Assembly: GCA_036426205.1 (NCBI GenBank)
Contig: CM071567.1
Span: 295,419,752 to 295,483,751, forward strand
DNA: 64,000 bases
Direction: 5' to 3'
Source of the DNA: Ascaphus truei
Taxonomy: Eukaryota; Chordata; Amphibia; Anura; Ascaphidae
Shown here: positions 20,458 through 32,376 of the stretch, in pieces
Position numbering within the stretch: position 1 is the first letter of the stretch
Layout: every line of letters begins with the position of its first letter
The notes under the pieces: model-generated
Told to the model about the DNA's origin: nothing
The model's database searches: none
Seen by the model: the letters and a program-made list of their open reading frames with translations, nothing else
Translations under genes and position numbers: made by a program

Positions 20458-21498
20458 CAGGCAGTCCTCGGTTATCCAACACAATGCGTTACTCAAAATA
20501 GCGTTGTAAAGCGAAACGTTGTAAAGCGAAACACATTTTCCCATAGGAACACTGTTTAAATGAAAGGTTCTGTTCCTGAAGGCATTTTTAACACTAAAAT
20601 ACACCAAATATTTTATGCAGGCAATAAGATATTCAGCACACACATAAATTATATAGTGTATATACTGTATTATATATTTTATTTATAAAATATTTTACCA
20701 GGAAGTAATACATTGAGAGTTACCTCTCGTTTTCAAGTATGTCCTGGGCACAGAGTAAAACAAATAATATATGGTTACAAGTACAGTTACATAAATGAAC
20801 AAGGTATACATTATATACAAGACATTGCGTGCACAGTTAAAGAAAATATATATTATGAGCGAATGAAACAGTTACAGACCAGATTAAAGTGTGAGACAGC
20901 CTTAGATTTGAAAGAACTTAAGCTGGTGGTGGATATGAGAGTCTCTGGTAGGTTGTTCCAGTTTTGGGGTGCACGGAAGGAGAAGGAGGAACGTCCGGAT
21001 ACTTTGTTGAGCCTTGGGACCATGAATAGTCTTTTGGAGTCTGATCTCAGGTGATAGGTGCTGCATGTGGTAAGGGTGAGGAGCTTGTTCAGATACCTGG
21101 GTAGCTTGCCCATAAAGAATTTAAAGGCAAGACAGGAAAGGTGAACTTTGCGCCTAGATTCTAGTGATGACCAATCTAGTTCTTTGAGCATTTCGCAGTG
21201 ATGTGTGTTGTAGTTGCATTGGAGAACAAAACGACAAATTGAATAATAAATAATATATTATATAGTATAATATAATATTATATAGTATAATATTATATAT
21301 ATATACGCTCTTACGACGCTTTGCAACGTTGTTTATGTGAATGTGTATATATATACACACATACATAACGTTGCAAAGTGTCGTAAGAGCGTTGGATAAG
21401 CCATTTTGGCGTTGTAAAAATGAATATAGGTATGCATTGCATAGCGTTGGATAAGCCATTCGTTGTAAAGCGAAGCGTTGTAAAACGAGGACTGCCTG
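20458..21498. mobile_element. Tigger-like MITE enlarged by a nested LINE tail
   Basis: Ends CAGGCAGTCCTCGGTTATCC (left) and its near-exact inverse (right, 'aaaacgaggactgcctg') are flanked by TA. Internal phrases 'gcgttgtaaagcgaaac' and 'gcgttggataagcc' repeat near both ends, as in the short copy at 30145-30370. The interior is occupied by a minus-strand LINE 3' end and AT-rich palindromic text. Confidence 0.85.
20678..21236 (-). mobile_element. LINE 3' end (CR1/L2-like C-terminus plus 3' UTR)
   Basis: On the minus strand an open frame of about 112 codons ends the LINE ORF2. It has 'HLRSDSKRL', 'APQNWNNLPET' and 'LSSFKSKAVSHF', the conserved C-terminal tail of L2/CR1-type LINEs. The 3' UTR ends in 'gaggtaactctcaatgtatt', 'acttcctgg' and an ATAAATA-like tail. 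The same 3' end occurs at 26078-26612, 30391-30800 and 62270-62353. The 5' part is missing, as usual for truncated LINE insertions. Confidence 0.8.
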
Positions 21499-22007
21499 TA
21501 TACAGTACATAGTGTAATATGTTCCAAAGATGTTGTAATTTCTAGTATTTAGCAAAATGGGGACTCACACTTTCTCAGATAAAAGACAGCACTTTCCACA
21601 CAGATGTGGCTTAGGATATCCAAACTTCTATACTCAGGTAGGTGGATAGCAGTGGTCTCAGTGTGATAGTGTGATGTTTCCTCAATAGGACAAAAATTAC
21701 ACTTTTGTGCAACATTGTTTGTGCAATAAAGAAGTGTATTAAAACAAATGGTATTACACTCATATGAGTATGGTGTAGCATGGACACATAAGACAAGAGT
21801 TGAGTGGCTTGTTCAGCAGCTCCGTTGCTCATAGTCAGATCTCCCAATTTGCCGGGCTCCCGGTGTGCATCTTGTCACTTCCGGTGGCGTGCCGTGTCAG
21901 TTCCGGGTGCGATCGATACCGATATCATGGCGGCAAATGGGCAGCAGTCAATTCACAGAAGGAGGATACCAGTGAAGCCTACTCACTCTACGCGTTTCAC
22001 TTGGCAC
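21499..22007. other. Unassigned sequence
   Basis: No feature recognised in about 500 bp. Confidence 0.5.
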
Positions 22008-22202
22008 AGATTCTTCAATACTTGGGCATATGGTTTGATTCCCATTTAACATTTGGGATGCACATTGATACCCTGACATCCAAAACCTATGCCAAACTAG
22101 GTGTACTTTACAGGAACAAATCCTCCCTACGTCTGCTGGTCAGAAAGCGTATTGCACAGCACATGCTAACGCCAATTATCGACTATGGGGCGTAGTATAC
22201 GG
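22008..22202 (+). pseudogene. LINE ORF2 fragment (post-RT region)
   Basis: The frame reads YLGIWFDSHLTF, then HIDTLTSKTYAKLGVLYRN and RKRIAQ..LTPIIDYG, matching the conserved region after the RT domain of vertebrate non-LTR elements. A one-base loss in the DYGDVVY motif breaks the frame. It stops sharply at about 22202, where gypsy sequence on the other strand begins. Confidence 0.75.
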
Positions 22203-25200
22203 CTCAGAGGTCCATTTGTCACCAAACGGTTGGCGGGCTGGTACAGCCTTCTTCCCGGTCTCGGAAGGGTATATCTTCAACAGATTGTTCAAGGGTTTAG
22301 CCTTGCTCGAGTACCCTTCCACGAAGCGGCGATAATACCCACAGAACCCCAGGAAGGATCGCAGCTCTGTGACGTTCTCTGGGCGAGGCCAGTTCACCAC
22401 GGCCTCTACCTTGGCAGGGTCGGTGGCGATCCCTTTGGCAGACACGATGTGCCCCACGTAGGTCACCGAGGTATGGCAAAATCGGCACTTGTCTAGGGAC
22501 AATTTCAACCCTTCGTTTCCCAGACGATCGATCACCTTAAACAACCGCTCTTCGTGCTCTTCCAGAGTCCTTCCGAAGACGATGATGTCGTCCAGGTACA
22601 CCAGGCACTCCCGGGGAATCATGTCCCCGATTGTCTTTTCCATCAACCTTTGGAACGTAGCAGGTGCCCCACATATACCTTGGGGCATACGGGTGAATTG
22701 ATAGAATCCCAGGGGGCAGACGAAAGCCGTTTTCTCCTGGTCTTCCGCCGTCATGGGCACCTGATAGTACCCTGATCGGAGGTCCAGCACGCTAAACCAG
22801 TGACTCCCATTCAGCGCATTCAGGATCTCTTCAATGCGCGGAAGGTTGTATTGATCCGGGATCGTGCGGTTGTTCAGTGTCCGATAGTCGATACACAGTC
22901 GTACGGACCCGTTCTTTTTCCGCACCACCACTATGGGTGACGCATAAGGTCCTCGTGATTCCGTCACAATCCCAGCGGTTTCCATGTCTTGGATGGCGTT
23001 CCTCACATCGTCCACATCCCGAGGGGCAAGGCGACGAGAACGTTCCCGGAACGGGGTGGCATCACTCATCCGAATGGTATGTTGGGCACTGCGGCTGCAC
23101 CCCACATCCATCTCGCTCGTGGAGAACACATGTCGTCGTTGCATCAGCTGGGTGGTCAACCGTTTTTTCCACTCTGTGGACAGGGTCGATTCGCCGAAGT
23201 TGAAGTCCAGATCGACTATCCGCTCGTGCGCGGCCGCCGCCTTCACCTGAGGTGTGGCTCCCACCGGGCTGACCGGATATATGCATCCCAACTTCTGGTC
23301 GACATCAAACTCCATCGGAAAGGGGGAGAGATTCTGCACATATACGTGGGTTCGAATAGGGATCTTAGCCGTCCATTCCCTCACTTCGGGTAGTATTCTA
23401 TACCCTCGCTGAACCTCTTCTTCTTCAGGTTCACTCTCCAGCGAGAACAGTTGGTCGTTCTGGTCTCGGTCGGGATAACAACACCAGACGGCCATCTTTT
23501 GCACTCCCCCTGGTAATATGGTCGTCAGTCCTCGTTGACGATTGTAGAGGTCCCCATGACGCTCCAATGCATACACCCGGTGGCATTCTTCTCGTAAGAT
23601 GGGGTCTAGGAGCGAATCGGCCAGCGGCAACTCGTTGGTCTCTCTCAAGTAGGCTCGGATTATAGCTTGCACTATGTCTGCATTGGTTCCCAAGATGATT
23701 GGGTACTTGCAATGGTCTTGGGGCTCCGGGCATACCATGGCCGCTACCAGCATGGGGTGCTTCTTGCCGGTGTTCAGTTGGAGTATGTCCAGTTGGACCT
23801 TTACAATCCCATCGATGGGGTAGTCTTCATTACTTAACCCCCTAACCTTCATATGTTCGGCCGGCCTTAGTGGGCAGTGTTGAAGGTGCTGATCATAAAA
23901 CCTGCGATATATTATGGTTACTTGTGACCCTGTGTCCAATAGGGCCGAGGCGTATATCCCTTCTAGTACCACGGGCACGATGGCCGCAGGGCCCACTTGA
24001 CTGCAAGCTTCACCGGATGGGGCGTCATCACTGGGGCCGGCGTCAGAAGGGGCATCCGGGGTTCCAGTTCCAGAATGAGTGAGTTCGAGGTCAGCTTCTG
24101 CCATTGGTACACTGCAGACCATAGATCGGGCTGATTTTCCTCTATCGGAAGGGTGTTCCTCAGGGTGAACTTCCTTTTCTGGGCAATTACGGATTACGTG
24201 GCCCTTCTTGCCGCAGTTATAGCATACCACTGGGCGGCTTTCCGGGCGACTCGTGGATGGGGAAGGTGGTCGGTCGGGGGGTCGTGGTTTGTACCCTTTG
24301 GACAAGGCAGTAGACTCTTCCTTCTTTTCCGTAGAGCCCTTTCCTTTGGAGGCAGAGGAGCTCTTAGGTGTAGCGGTGGAGTGTAGCATAACATGAGCCT
24401 CCTGTAGTTTCACTTGCCGCAGCAACTCGGTGAACTTGTAGGGGCCCCCGTCCATTATCTTGCTGCGGAGCATGTTGGCTATGGGGTGAGTGGGGCTTGA
24501 TCCCCGCAGATACTGTTTATGGAGAGCTTCATCCATCCCCGATGCGGAGACCAGCTTACGATTGAGTAGGACCCCGAGGACCAGCTGTAGGCGGTGGATG
24601 AAAGCCGACAGGTCCTCTCCTTCCTTCTGATAAAGACGGAAGTACTTCGTCCAGAGCGCTCCTTCGTCTTCTGCTAGTCCGTACGCCTCCAACAGGAACG
24701 CCACCATTTCCAACGCTGTCAACTCTGGGTGTTGGTCCCTGTGGATGGTCAACATAGTAGACGCAGGGGGTCTGAGGCATTCCATAATACGCTGCCGCTT
24801 TACAGTGTCAGTGCACGACCACTCCTCTACTACTTTTACTGCATTCTCCCTCCACAGGTCTATTCCTTCTTCCCCCTGGGGTATTGGAAGTACTCCAGAG
24901 AAGGCCTTAAGCTTCCTATAACTTTGAGACTGGGATGCCACAGTGAGGGCTTCTACGAATTGGGGTAGCGTCACCCCCATTATGGAACCTTCGTTCGTTG
25001 CTCTCTCTCCGATAGGCCGAGAGTTTACCTCGCGGGGTACGGTGTCGGGTGGAGAGGGAGGACTGTCAGCCCAACTACTGGTGTCCGGGAGGCCGCTTGG
25101 GGTAAAGGAGACTTTGGGTTGGGGACGGTCAACCCGGTTTGGGGTACTGGACACGGGGGTAAGTGGCGTCCAGGTACTGGTGGACGGTTCGTCGGGATCT

Positions 25201-25544
25201 TGAGGAGGGGCTCTGAGTGAGAACATTTCCCGTATTACTGGCAAGTCCGAGTATATAAGGGGGTATCCTTCTGGTGGGCACTCGGGGGCTATTAGAATAT
25301 TCGGGGCCGCTTCAGGGCCTATGTCCCGGCATATGGTGAATAGTAGTGCACTCAAGTGATAAGTAGAGTCGAACACCCTGCCACGGTACCATATTCTATC
25401 TGCGCCTAAGAGTTTGCTCAGTGAGTTCCGGATGTCAGTTTCAGGTACTAACGCCGGGACGTTCCCTACTGCAACCACATGTCTAGGGGGTTCACGGACG
25501 GTGGTGGCCCACGCGTGGACCTCTTGACGTGAGGGAATTACCAT
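22203..25544 (-). CDS. Ty3/gypsy retrotransposon Gag-Pol, 3'-truncated
   Basis: One continuous frame of 1,122 codons starts at ATG 25544; the last few codons (to 22176) are read in the abutting LINE fragment. Domain order: an N-terminal PNMA-like domain (about 1-100), a Pro/Ser-rich linker, a PNMA/gypsy-type capsid (about 189-395), and a CCHC zinc knuckle CYNCGKKGHVIRNC (441-454). Then come a retropepsin with DTGS (537-540) and a reverse transcriptase (about 760-1080) with YLDD (983-986) and the 'FLGFCGYYRRFV' thumb motif. RNase H, integrase and the 3' LTR are absent because the copy breaks off at 22202. Gag and Pol are fused without frameshift. The lack of stops suggests a fairly recent insertion. 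It could not transpose on its own. Confidence 0.93.
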
Positions 25545-25656
25545 GATGCTGATTTTTGGTGATTCGGTTTTGAATAGGGCACCCCAGGTCTAAGATCTCA
25601 GCAGCGCCTCCAAATGTAACGGTCATATCACCCCACCCAATCGCATATACCGCGTG

Positions 25657-25660
<4 letters not shown>
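25545..25660 (-). mobile_element. Gypsy leader, primer-binding site and LTR remnant
   Basis: On the minus strand an LTR end (...CGTTACA) is followed by TT, the PBS TGGAGGCGCTGCTGAGAT at about 25593-25612, and a leader of about 50 nt to the Gag ATG. Only about 45 bp of LTR survive before a (TA)n/(CA)n microsatellite. Confidence 0.8.
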
Positions 25661-25725
<65 letters not shown>

Positions 25726-25751
25726 TATACATATATATACACACACACATA

Positions 25752-25786
<35 letters not shown>

Positions 25787-25787
25787 T
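25661..25787. repeat. (TA)n/(CA)n compound microsatellite
   Basis: Alternating TA and CA tracts occupy the place where the rest of the 5' LTR would be. Confidence 0.97.
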
Positions 25788-26066
25788 GGGTGGGGGGAGG
25801 GAGTAAGTAAGCCTGCTCAGGTCCCCCCATGTGCTGCTGAAAACGGGCGGGTAACAGACAGGAGGAGGAGGGCTTGTCTGTGTGCAGGGAAGGCCCTGCA
25901 GCAAGGCCCCGCCCCCTCTGCAGGCAGACAGAGCAGAGAACTGGAAGCAGCCCCAGCACGGAGCTTCTGGCCGCCCGTGCACAGCTCTGCCCGCCCCCAG
26001 GTTTCCCCGCACGCAGCCTGCGCCCCCCCTACATAATCTTGCGCCCCCCCAGTTTGTGCACCGCTG
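25788..26066. mobile_element. GC-rich block ending as a hAT-type MITE
   Basis: The right tip 'agtttgtgcaccgctg' matches the right end of the CAGGGGTGCACAAACT family (copies at 38.5 and 39.6 kb). The left end is not identifiable. No ORF. Confidence 0.5.
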
Positions 26067-26077
26067 CTCTAAAGCAA

Positions 26078-26612
26078 CAACAACACAGATCACTGCGAAA
26101 TGCTCAAAGAACTAGATTGTTCATCACTTGAGTCTAGGCACAAAGTTCATCTTTCCAGTCTTGCCTTCAAATACTTTCTGGGCAAGCTACCCGTCTATCA
26201 GAACAAGCTCCTCACCCCTACCACATGCAGTACTCATCATCTAAGATCTGACTCAAAAAGACTGTTCATGGTCCCAAGGTTCAGTAAAGTATCCGGCTGC
26301 TCCTCCTCTTACCGTGCACCCCAAAACTGGAATAATCTACCGGAGACTCTCACAGCCACCACCAGTCTAAGTTCTTTCAAAACTAAAGCTGTCTCACATT
26401 TTAATCTGGTCTGTAACTGTTACATTCGCCTATAATATGTATTATTTCTAACTGTGCATTCAATGTCTTGTATATAATGTATACCCTGTTCACTTATGTA
26501 ACTGTTTGTAACCATGTATTATTTGTCATCTTAACCCTATGCCAAGGACATATTTGAAAACGAGAGGTAACACTCGATGTATTACTTCCTGGTAAAACAT
26601 TTTATAAATACA
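26078..26612 (+). mobile_element. LINE 3' end (same family as 20678-21236)
   Basis: The plus-strand frame of 111 codons at 26100-26435 is about 80% similar by eye to the 20.9 kb copy. It ends with 'WNNLPETL..TTSLSSFK', the 3' UTR and 'ttacttcctgg...ataaata'. Confidence 0.82.
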
Positions 26613-26697
26613 TTTCTGGGAATAGCCTAAAACCAATGTACTGACTATCGGATTTAACCCTTTCATTACAAAAAGTTACATGTCCTTCAAATATATA

Positions 26698-27026
26698 CAG
26701 GCATACCCCGGTTTAATGACACTCACTTTAAGTACACTCGCGAGTAAGGACATATCGCCCAATAGGCAAATGGCAGCTCACGTATGCGCCTGTCAGCACT
26801 TCCTGAACAGCAATAGCTCCCTACCTGTACCGAAGCTGTGCGCAAGCGGGGAGACTATGGAGCCTGTTACAAATACGTTATTTACATCAGTTATGCACGT
26901 ATATGATGATTGCAGTACAGTACATGAATCGATAAATGGAAAAAAGGTAGTGCTTCACTTTAAGTACATTTTCGCTTTACATACATGCTCCGGTCCCATT
27001 GCGTACGTTAATGCGGGGTATGCTTG
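26698..27026. mobile_element. Tigger-like MITE, second subfamily
   Basis: Left TIR CAGGCATACCCCGGTTTAAT; the right TIR in reverse complement is CAAGCATACCCCGCATTAAC. TA flanks both ends. Length 329 bp, non-coding. Confidence 0.82.
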
Positions 27027-27190
27027 TATATTAGGGATCATATAAATGTCAGAAACACATCATAAACTATAATATGTTTTTTAGTGATTAAAGTGATATG
27101 TTTGCGTGAACTAATATGATATATAATGTAATAATGTTTGTATTAATTATGGGCACACTATAATGTATATCCTCCATACGTACCTCAAAA

Positions 27191-27232
27191 ATATTTCATT
27201 TTTATTAATGTACATTAATATAAATGAAATAT
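27191..27232. repeat. Near-perfect 42-bp palindrome
   Basis: The sequence equals its own reverse complement except at two symmetric positions, centred on TGTACA. It is AT-rich. Confidence 0.75.
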
Positions 27233-27384
27233 GAATTAACATTGTTGAGGTTTGTATGGCTATATATTATTGTACATCCATTGTTTATGCATTAATTATT
27301 TAATTATATACCATATAATTAAGTAAAAATAAGTGTAACAAATGATACATTTCTCAATTTAACTAGATTTGCATTAGCCGTTGG

Positions 27385-27642
27385 TAACATACATGAAAAT
27401 CTCCGTTAATAGCGCAGCCCTAATAACGCACCTTAAAGTTTGACCAATGCGCATGTGCAGTGTATTGGAAACCGCAGGTAGCTTAACGATGGTGGTTTTA
27501 CTAACGAACTTTATGCATATGATTAGCTTTGAGGATCTCCGTTAAATGAAGTAAAAATAATGTCCATTACCTAATTAGGTAACGTAAACTTATTTGCCCT
27601 CATTAAGTGAAGTTCTGAGGATCTACCCCGTCGATTGTAAAC
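27385..27642 (+). repeat. Interspersed repeat R3, copy 1
   Basis: Matches 48145-48311 in the same orientation: 'gtggttttgctaac' type text, GACTTTATGCATATGATT-like text, CATTACCTAATTAGGTA and TTCTGAGGATCTACCC. In both places it runs directly into a palindromic hAT MITE. Confidence 0.75.
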
Positions 27643-27837
27643 CAGGGCTGGCCAACTCCAGTTCTCAACGGCCACCAACAGGCCAGGTTTTAGGGATATC
27701 CCTGCTTAAGCACAGGTGTCTCAAAAGATGGCTGAGTCTTTGACTGAACCACTGAATGAGCAACCTGTGCTGAAGCAAGGATATCCTGAAAACCTGACCT
27801 GTTGATGGCCATTGAGGACTAGCGTTGGCCACCCTTG
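27643..27837. mobile_element. Palindromic hAT MITE with perfect 8-bp target duplication
   Basis: The two halves are inverted copies (CAGGGCTGGCCAACTCCAGT left, its counterpart right). The duplication TTGTAAAC is exact at 27635-27642 and 27838-27845. Same family as 39878, 42720, 47966, 48312, 56668 and 56853. Confidence 0.92.
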
Positions 27838-27845
27838 TTGTAAAC

Positions 27846-28788
27846 GGTTAGGGAAGGGATTCCCTTTTTTCTTGGAGGCTAATTTGAGATGTTATACAGT
27901 CTCAACCTCTGCACTCGTAAAGATGAACGTATCATGTTACAAAACATAAGTGCCAAACAAAGCATTGAGCAATAGAATAGGGGCATTAACAATGGCTACC
28001 GCAGCAGCATGCAGCAGTGAAAGTGGCTCAGAGAAGTGTTTGACCTCGTTTCTTGCCACTTACTGTGAATTAAAGCTGTGAGTAAGGACTAGTTTGGGCA
28101 TGTGGCTCAGCATTTTACAGCAGCTGCTGACAACGAACAAGAATTGTGTTTCTAAGGAGATGCAACAAAAGGGGATTGTCACAGTGCAAAAGTGTTCATG
28201 TTTGGGAGAGCTAGGCATAGAAGAATAGAAGCAGACATGTTTGGTAATATTATACCCTGGTTACAATGTTCCTTTCTTTCAATACATTTAAGGCAAAAAA
28301 AAAACCAAACAGTTGTTCGTTTGCCTGTAACAGAGAAAGCCAAGCTGAAAAAAAATCAGCTGCAACCTGCTACCAGCATGTGATTTGTACTATGTTTTTA
28401 GTGTTACTTGTCATTCTTTTGGACATTATTAGTTAGAATATGAAAGGGATATTTGCTGGAAAAATGAAGTTGTGTGGTTGTGCGGTGTCATTAGTGTCTG
28501 TTTTTAGAAAACAGTGAAGCTAAACCTTCAGCACTCAACAATCAATGCGGCCACATGGTATCATTTTCCACTACCTATTTGGATATAAATATCCATGGCT
28601 GTGCAGCCACTTACATTAATATTCTGGGATGCGGCAGGATTTGCACAAATCGTTGACCATGCTATGAAGTATCTCTATTGAATGGCAAGAACGGGTGCAA
28701 TGGCAGAAAAATATTTGAAGTTAACAGGAATTGTTTTTTGAAAATGATTTTAAAGAGTGCCTTCTGTAAAAAAAAACTATTTCACACT
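27846..28788. other. Unassigned sequence
   Basis: No recognised ORF, repeat or RNA gene in about 940 bp. Confidence 0.55.
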
Positions 28789-28908
28789 TAAATGTATTAG
28801 TGGCATATTAAATGTATTAGTGGCATATTAAATGTATCAGTGGCATATTAAATGTATTAGTGGCATATTAAATGTATTAGTGGCATATTAAATGTATTAG
28901 TGGCATAT
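28789..28908. repeat. 20-bp tandem repeat, six copies
   Basis: The unit AATGTATTAGTGGCATATTA is repeated six times without length change; one copy has a T-to-C change (near 28838). Low divergence suggests recent expansion. Confidence 0.95.
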
Positions 28909-29289
28909 GTCATTGCTCTTGTTTTACATTTGGGGACACATTTGCTTATTTTTTGTATGGTGTGTCATGTTCATAACTATGACAGCATTAAGAACTGTTT
29001 GATTCTACATGCATTTGTCTTTTACGTCAAGAAAAACTTGATGGACACGTTTGACACATTTATGGTGCACAGAAGTGGTGAATACTTCAAATTGAATATT
29101 ACATATTATTTACAAATGCGAGCAACAGACATTATCCAAACTGACTCCAATTCCACGCGTAGTATCATCATTTTTTTGCATGAAAAAGAAGCTAATGCAC
29201 ACACCGCACAGCACCTAAAAAATTGGTTTTATACATAAAAATACCACTTGTAAGCACATTCACATGTCTCAGAGAGTTCTGCAACCCCG
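28909..29289. other. Unassigned sequence
   Basis: One open frame of about 112 codons (28900-29238) starts in the tandem repeat and resembles nothing known; I do not call it a gene. Confidence 0.5.
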
Positions 29290-29790
29290 TCTTTCCCCAT
29301 TATCTCTTAAAACTGCAGTTCAAGCAATATCCTACATGTGTTTTTTTTAATAAATCAGTTCTGTACTATGAGAAAATACTCGTAGCATTTAAAATAAATA
29401 AATGTAAAGATACAGTATTTTAATGTATTCTAATGTAACAAGCATTTTTGTTTCTATAGCAGCAATTTACAAAGTCACATCCCCTTCCTCTTCTGAGACG
29501 GGCTCTGGCACACCCCTTTTGCCCTCTCTCTAGCAGTCCACCAATTGTATCTAGTGCCTGCCTGGCCACATGATCTTCCACACAGAACTTTGCATCTTGG
29601 GTAATCTTCTGCAGCCCTAACAGTGATATAAAGAACCAGCGAGCCGAATTTTCAGTGATCATTACAGGAGAACTGATCGATTGGCAACTTAGCTAATCAC
29701 TTGTCACTGTGCAAATTGTATTGATGTCCATATTTAATGGGGGGGGGGGGGGAATCATTTAAAAAAAAAAAACGTCAGCTTGAATTGCAG
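29290..29790 (+). repeat. Interspersed repeat R2, copy 2
   Basis: Direct copy of 7885-8345, with a poly-G run at about 29740-29752 before the A-rich tail. Confidence 0.8.
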
Positions 29791-30144
29791 CTTAAACATA
29801 CAATGCTTCCACTGCAGCCAGGGATTCTGGGTAATGACATGCAAATGAGCACTCACAGTGTGTTGCTTATTGCTTCTTATTCATTTTAACATGGACCTTT
29901 ATAAGTTTTAAACATTAGCGCATAGAAATGCATTAACTTACTATTCTTCTATAATTCTATTTTTTGACAAAATAACTTATACCGACCTTTTCTACATTGC
30001 CCCCAAAGTCCTTTCTCACGGAGAACAAACTACGTCTCCCTGCTTCTTGAATCACTCATTATTTAAATTATAAGAAAAAATATATGCAGAAAAAGAGACA
30101 GAAAGAGATTGTTGAGCATTAGATGACAACAAAAGAATACTGTA
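29791..30144. other. Unassigned sequence
   Basis: Nothing recognised. Confidence 0.5.
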
Positions 30145-30370
30145 CAGGCAGTCCTCGGTTATCCAACGGAATCTGTTCTGGAAGTAGCGTTGGAAAATGA
30201 AACCGTTGTAAAGTGAGTCCCATGTTAATCAGTGGTGGTGAGCATTGGATAACACATCAGGCGTCAGATAACGCATTCCGGCATCGAAAAACGTCCCAAA
30301 GGGTTACATTGTAAAGCGTTGGATATGCTATTTGTATTAAAGTGAAACGTTGGATAGCGAGGACTACCTG
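30145..30370. mobile_element. Short Tigger-like MITE
   Basis: 226 bp, TIR CAGGCAGTCCTCGGTTATCC and inverse, TA on both sides. It is the uninterrupted short form of the element at 20458-21498. Confidence 0.88.
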
Positions 30371-30390
30371 TATAAGTAGTCATGCAGATC

Positions 30391-30800
30391 CCAGTTGTAT
30401 TTATTTATTTGTAAAATGTTTTACCAGGAAGTAATACATTGAGAGTTACCTCTCATTTTCAAATATGTCCTGGGCATAGAGTTATGATGACAAATACATG
30501 GTTACAAATACATAGTTACATTAAATGAACAGGGTTATACATTATATACAAGACATTGCATGCACAGTTAAAGATAATATATATTATAGGTGTATGTAAC
30601 AGTTACAGACCAGATTAAAATGTGAGACAGCTTTAGTTTTGAAAGAAATTAGATTGGTGGTGTCTGTGAGAGTCTCTGGTAGATTGTTCCAGTTGTGGGG
30701 TGCACGGTAAGAGAAGGAGGAGCGGACGGATACTTTGTTGAACTTGTGATCATGAACAATCTTTTGGAGTCAGATCTCAGATGATAAGTTCTAGTAGCCA
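30391..30800 (-). mobile_element. LINE 3' end (same family as 20678-21236)
   Basis: Minus-oriented 3' UTR with the 'ttaccaggaagtaatacattgag' block (read on plus) and part of the C-terminal coding region. It ends near 30800. It lies just right of a Tigger-like MITE. Confidence 0.8.
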
Positions 30801-32217
30801 TATTGGTCCCAGAGAAGTATAAAACCATTGGAGGTTGTGATTCTTTTTAGGGGACAAGAATAAGAGTTTTTTGTAGGTGGAATTATAGAGTACAGAGCTC
30901 CTCAAACCTTTCTGGTCATATGAGGTCTTGTTTGAGGTCCCAGTTATACACAGGAAGCTCTGTACACTAGAGTTAAACCTATAAAGAACAGTTGTGTTAG
31001 TCTCCTAAATGAGTCCATACCTCCATTGTTACTGAACCCAGGCAACCTAGAATAGCATTACAACTGTATTACCATATGCTCCATCACAGCTCTATCACAG
31101 CAGATTAATCAACCATTCAAAATTATATTACTCATTCTTTGTTTTTTACATCCAAGTGGGACTGCACCTTTAATTCTAAAACATGTTAAGCCTAATGATA
31201 CTTCATTAACTCTATTTCTTACACTAGAAAAGCATTTACTGCTCAAAACAGTTTGCACCTGATTGAAACATGGTCGTAAATATTCTCTAAAGAAAATTGT
31301 TAATACAATCTTAAAATGGAAATAATGCTGTTGATAACATTTTAAATGCAACTAAAATGACTAATATTTTGCAGAAGAACATTTTTTCCTTGCCCTCAAC
31401 AGCAATTTCTCCTGAAAGTGTTGCCAAGTGTGTCAGCAAGTAACGACATCTGGAAAATCTGAAAGAAAGAAGCACCATTTTTTGTACAAAGGCCTGTGCT
31501 CCGTACAAATGCAGTTGTATACAGCTTTAAATAAGGTATTTGCATATGCCATGATTAGGTTGTGATTGTCGTCACCACAATCAGATATGACACGGTTTCT
31601 CCTAACTGGTATTTACTGGATGGAAAGATGTATTCTGTCTGATTTGGATAATCCAGGCTGTTTAAGGTTCTACATCCCCAAATGCTTTGTGTTTTGGAAC
31701 AATGTGTATGAAAGATTTGCTTTTAACAGAATCTAATCCGGTAACACTGATTGTCCATGCAGTTCTTTCATTGCAACCATTCCCTCTATTCTTTTGTGAT
31801 CAATGAAATATGTCAAATTTTATATATTTAAAAGATGTGATACGGCTTGTTCTAAACCAGGAAAGACACTGATTTAATATATCGGCAATAAAAACCATCA
31901 TGAAATTGGGTTTGAATTGGTAAAAGCCTGCCTATTACATACTACACAAGGTCAGTTTTCCAATAGCAATATAGAAAATTACAGTCTCCGTATGAGTTAG
32001 TAAATTAGTTTGCAATTCAGAATTAAAATTGTTATAATAACGTCTATTTCGGATGAGTCAAAAAAAAGATTTGATGCAATCATATATTTGTTGTATTTCA
32101 ATATTTTCAGTTTAAGTGGCCAAATGAAACCTATATCTCTGATGAGAAGCAAATATTAGTTTGCCGTGCAATTAACTTATTTAAGCCTATATAAGTTTAA
32201 TTAAATTTAAATTTTAA
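30801..32217. other. Unassigned sequence
   Basis: About 1.4 kb. A stretch near 30800-30990 loosely resembles 43030-43210 and 62520-62660 (shared 'agctctgtacact' type text), possibly a very old repeat. Confidence 0.45.
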
Positions 32218-32278
32218 TTTAGTATGGGTTGAACTTGATGCACAAATGTCTTTTTTCAACCTCATCTACTAGGTAATT
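32218..32278 (+). mobile_element. CR1 3' UTR fragment
   Basis: 'gggttgaacttgatg' and 'tttttcaacctcatctacta' match the 3' terminus of CR1-type LINEs; the first block is also at the end of the CR1 copy near 46250. Confidence 0.65.
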
Positions 32279-32376
32279 AATATAATACTTGAATCCTGTG
32301 CATGTCCTGCACTTTGGGGGGGTGGGGGGGAGGGAAGGGAATTAGTGATACAAATCCTGATTTTCTTACTCTAGGA

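Noticed and set aside
22984..25203. Several plus-strand frames of 70-134 codons
   Set aside because: All are antisense or out-of-frame shadows of gypsy Gag-Pol.
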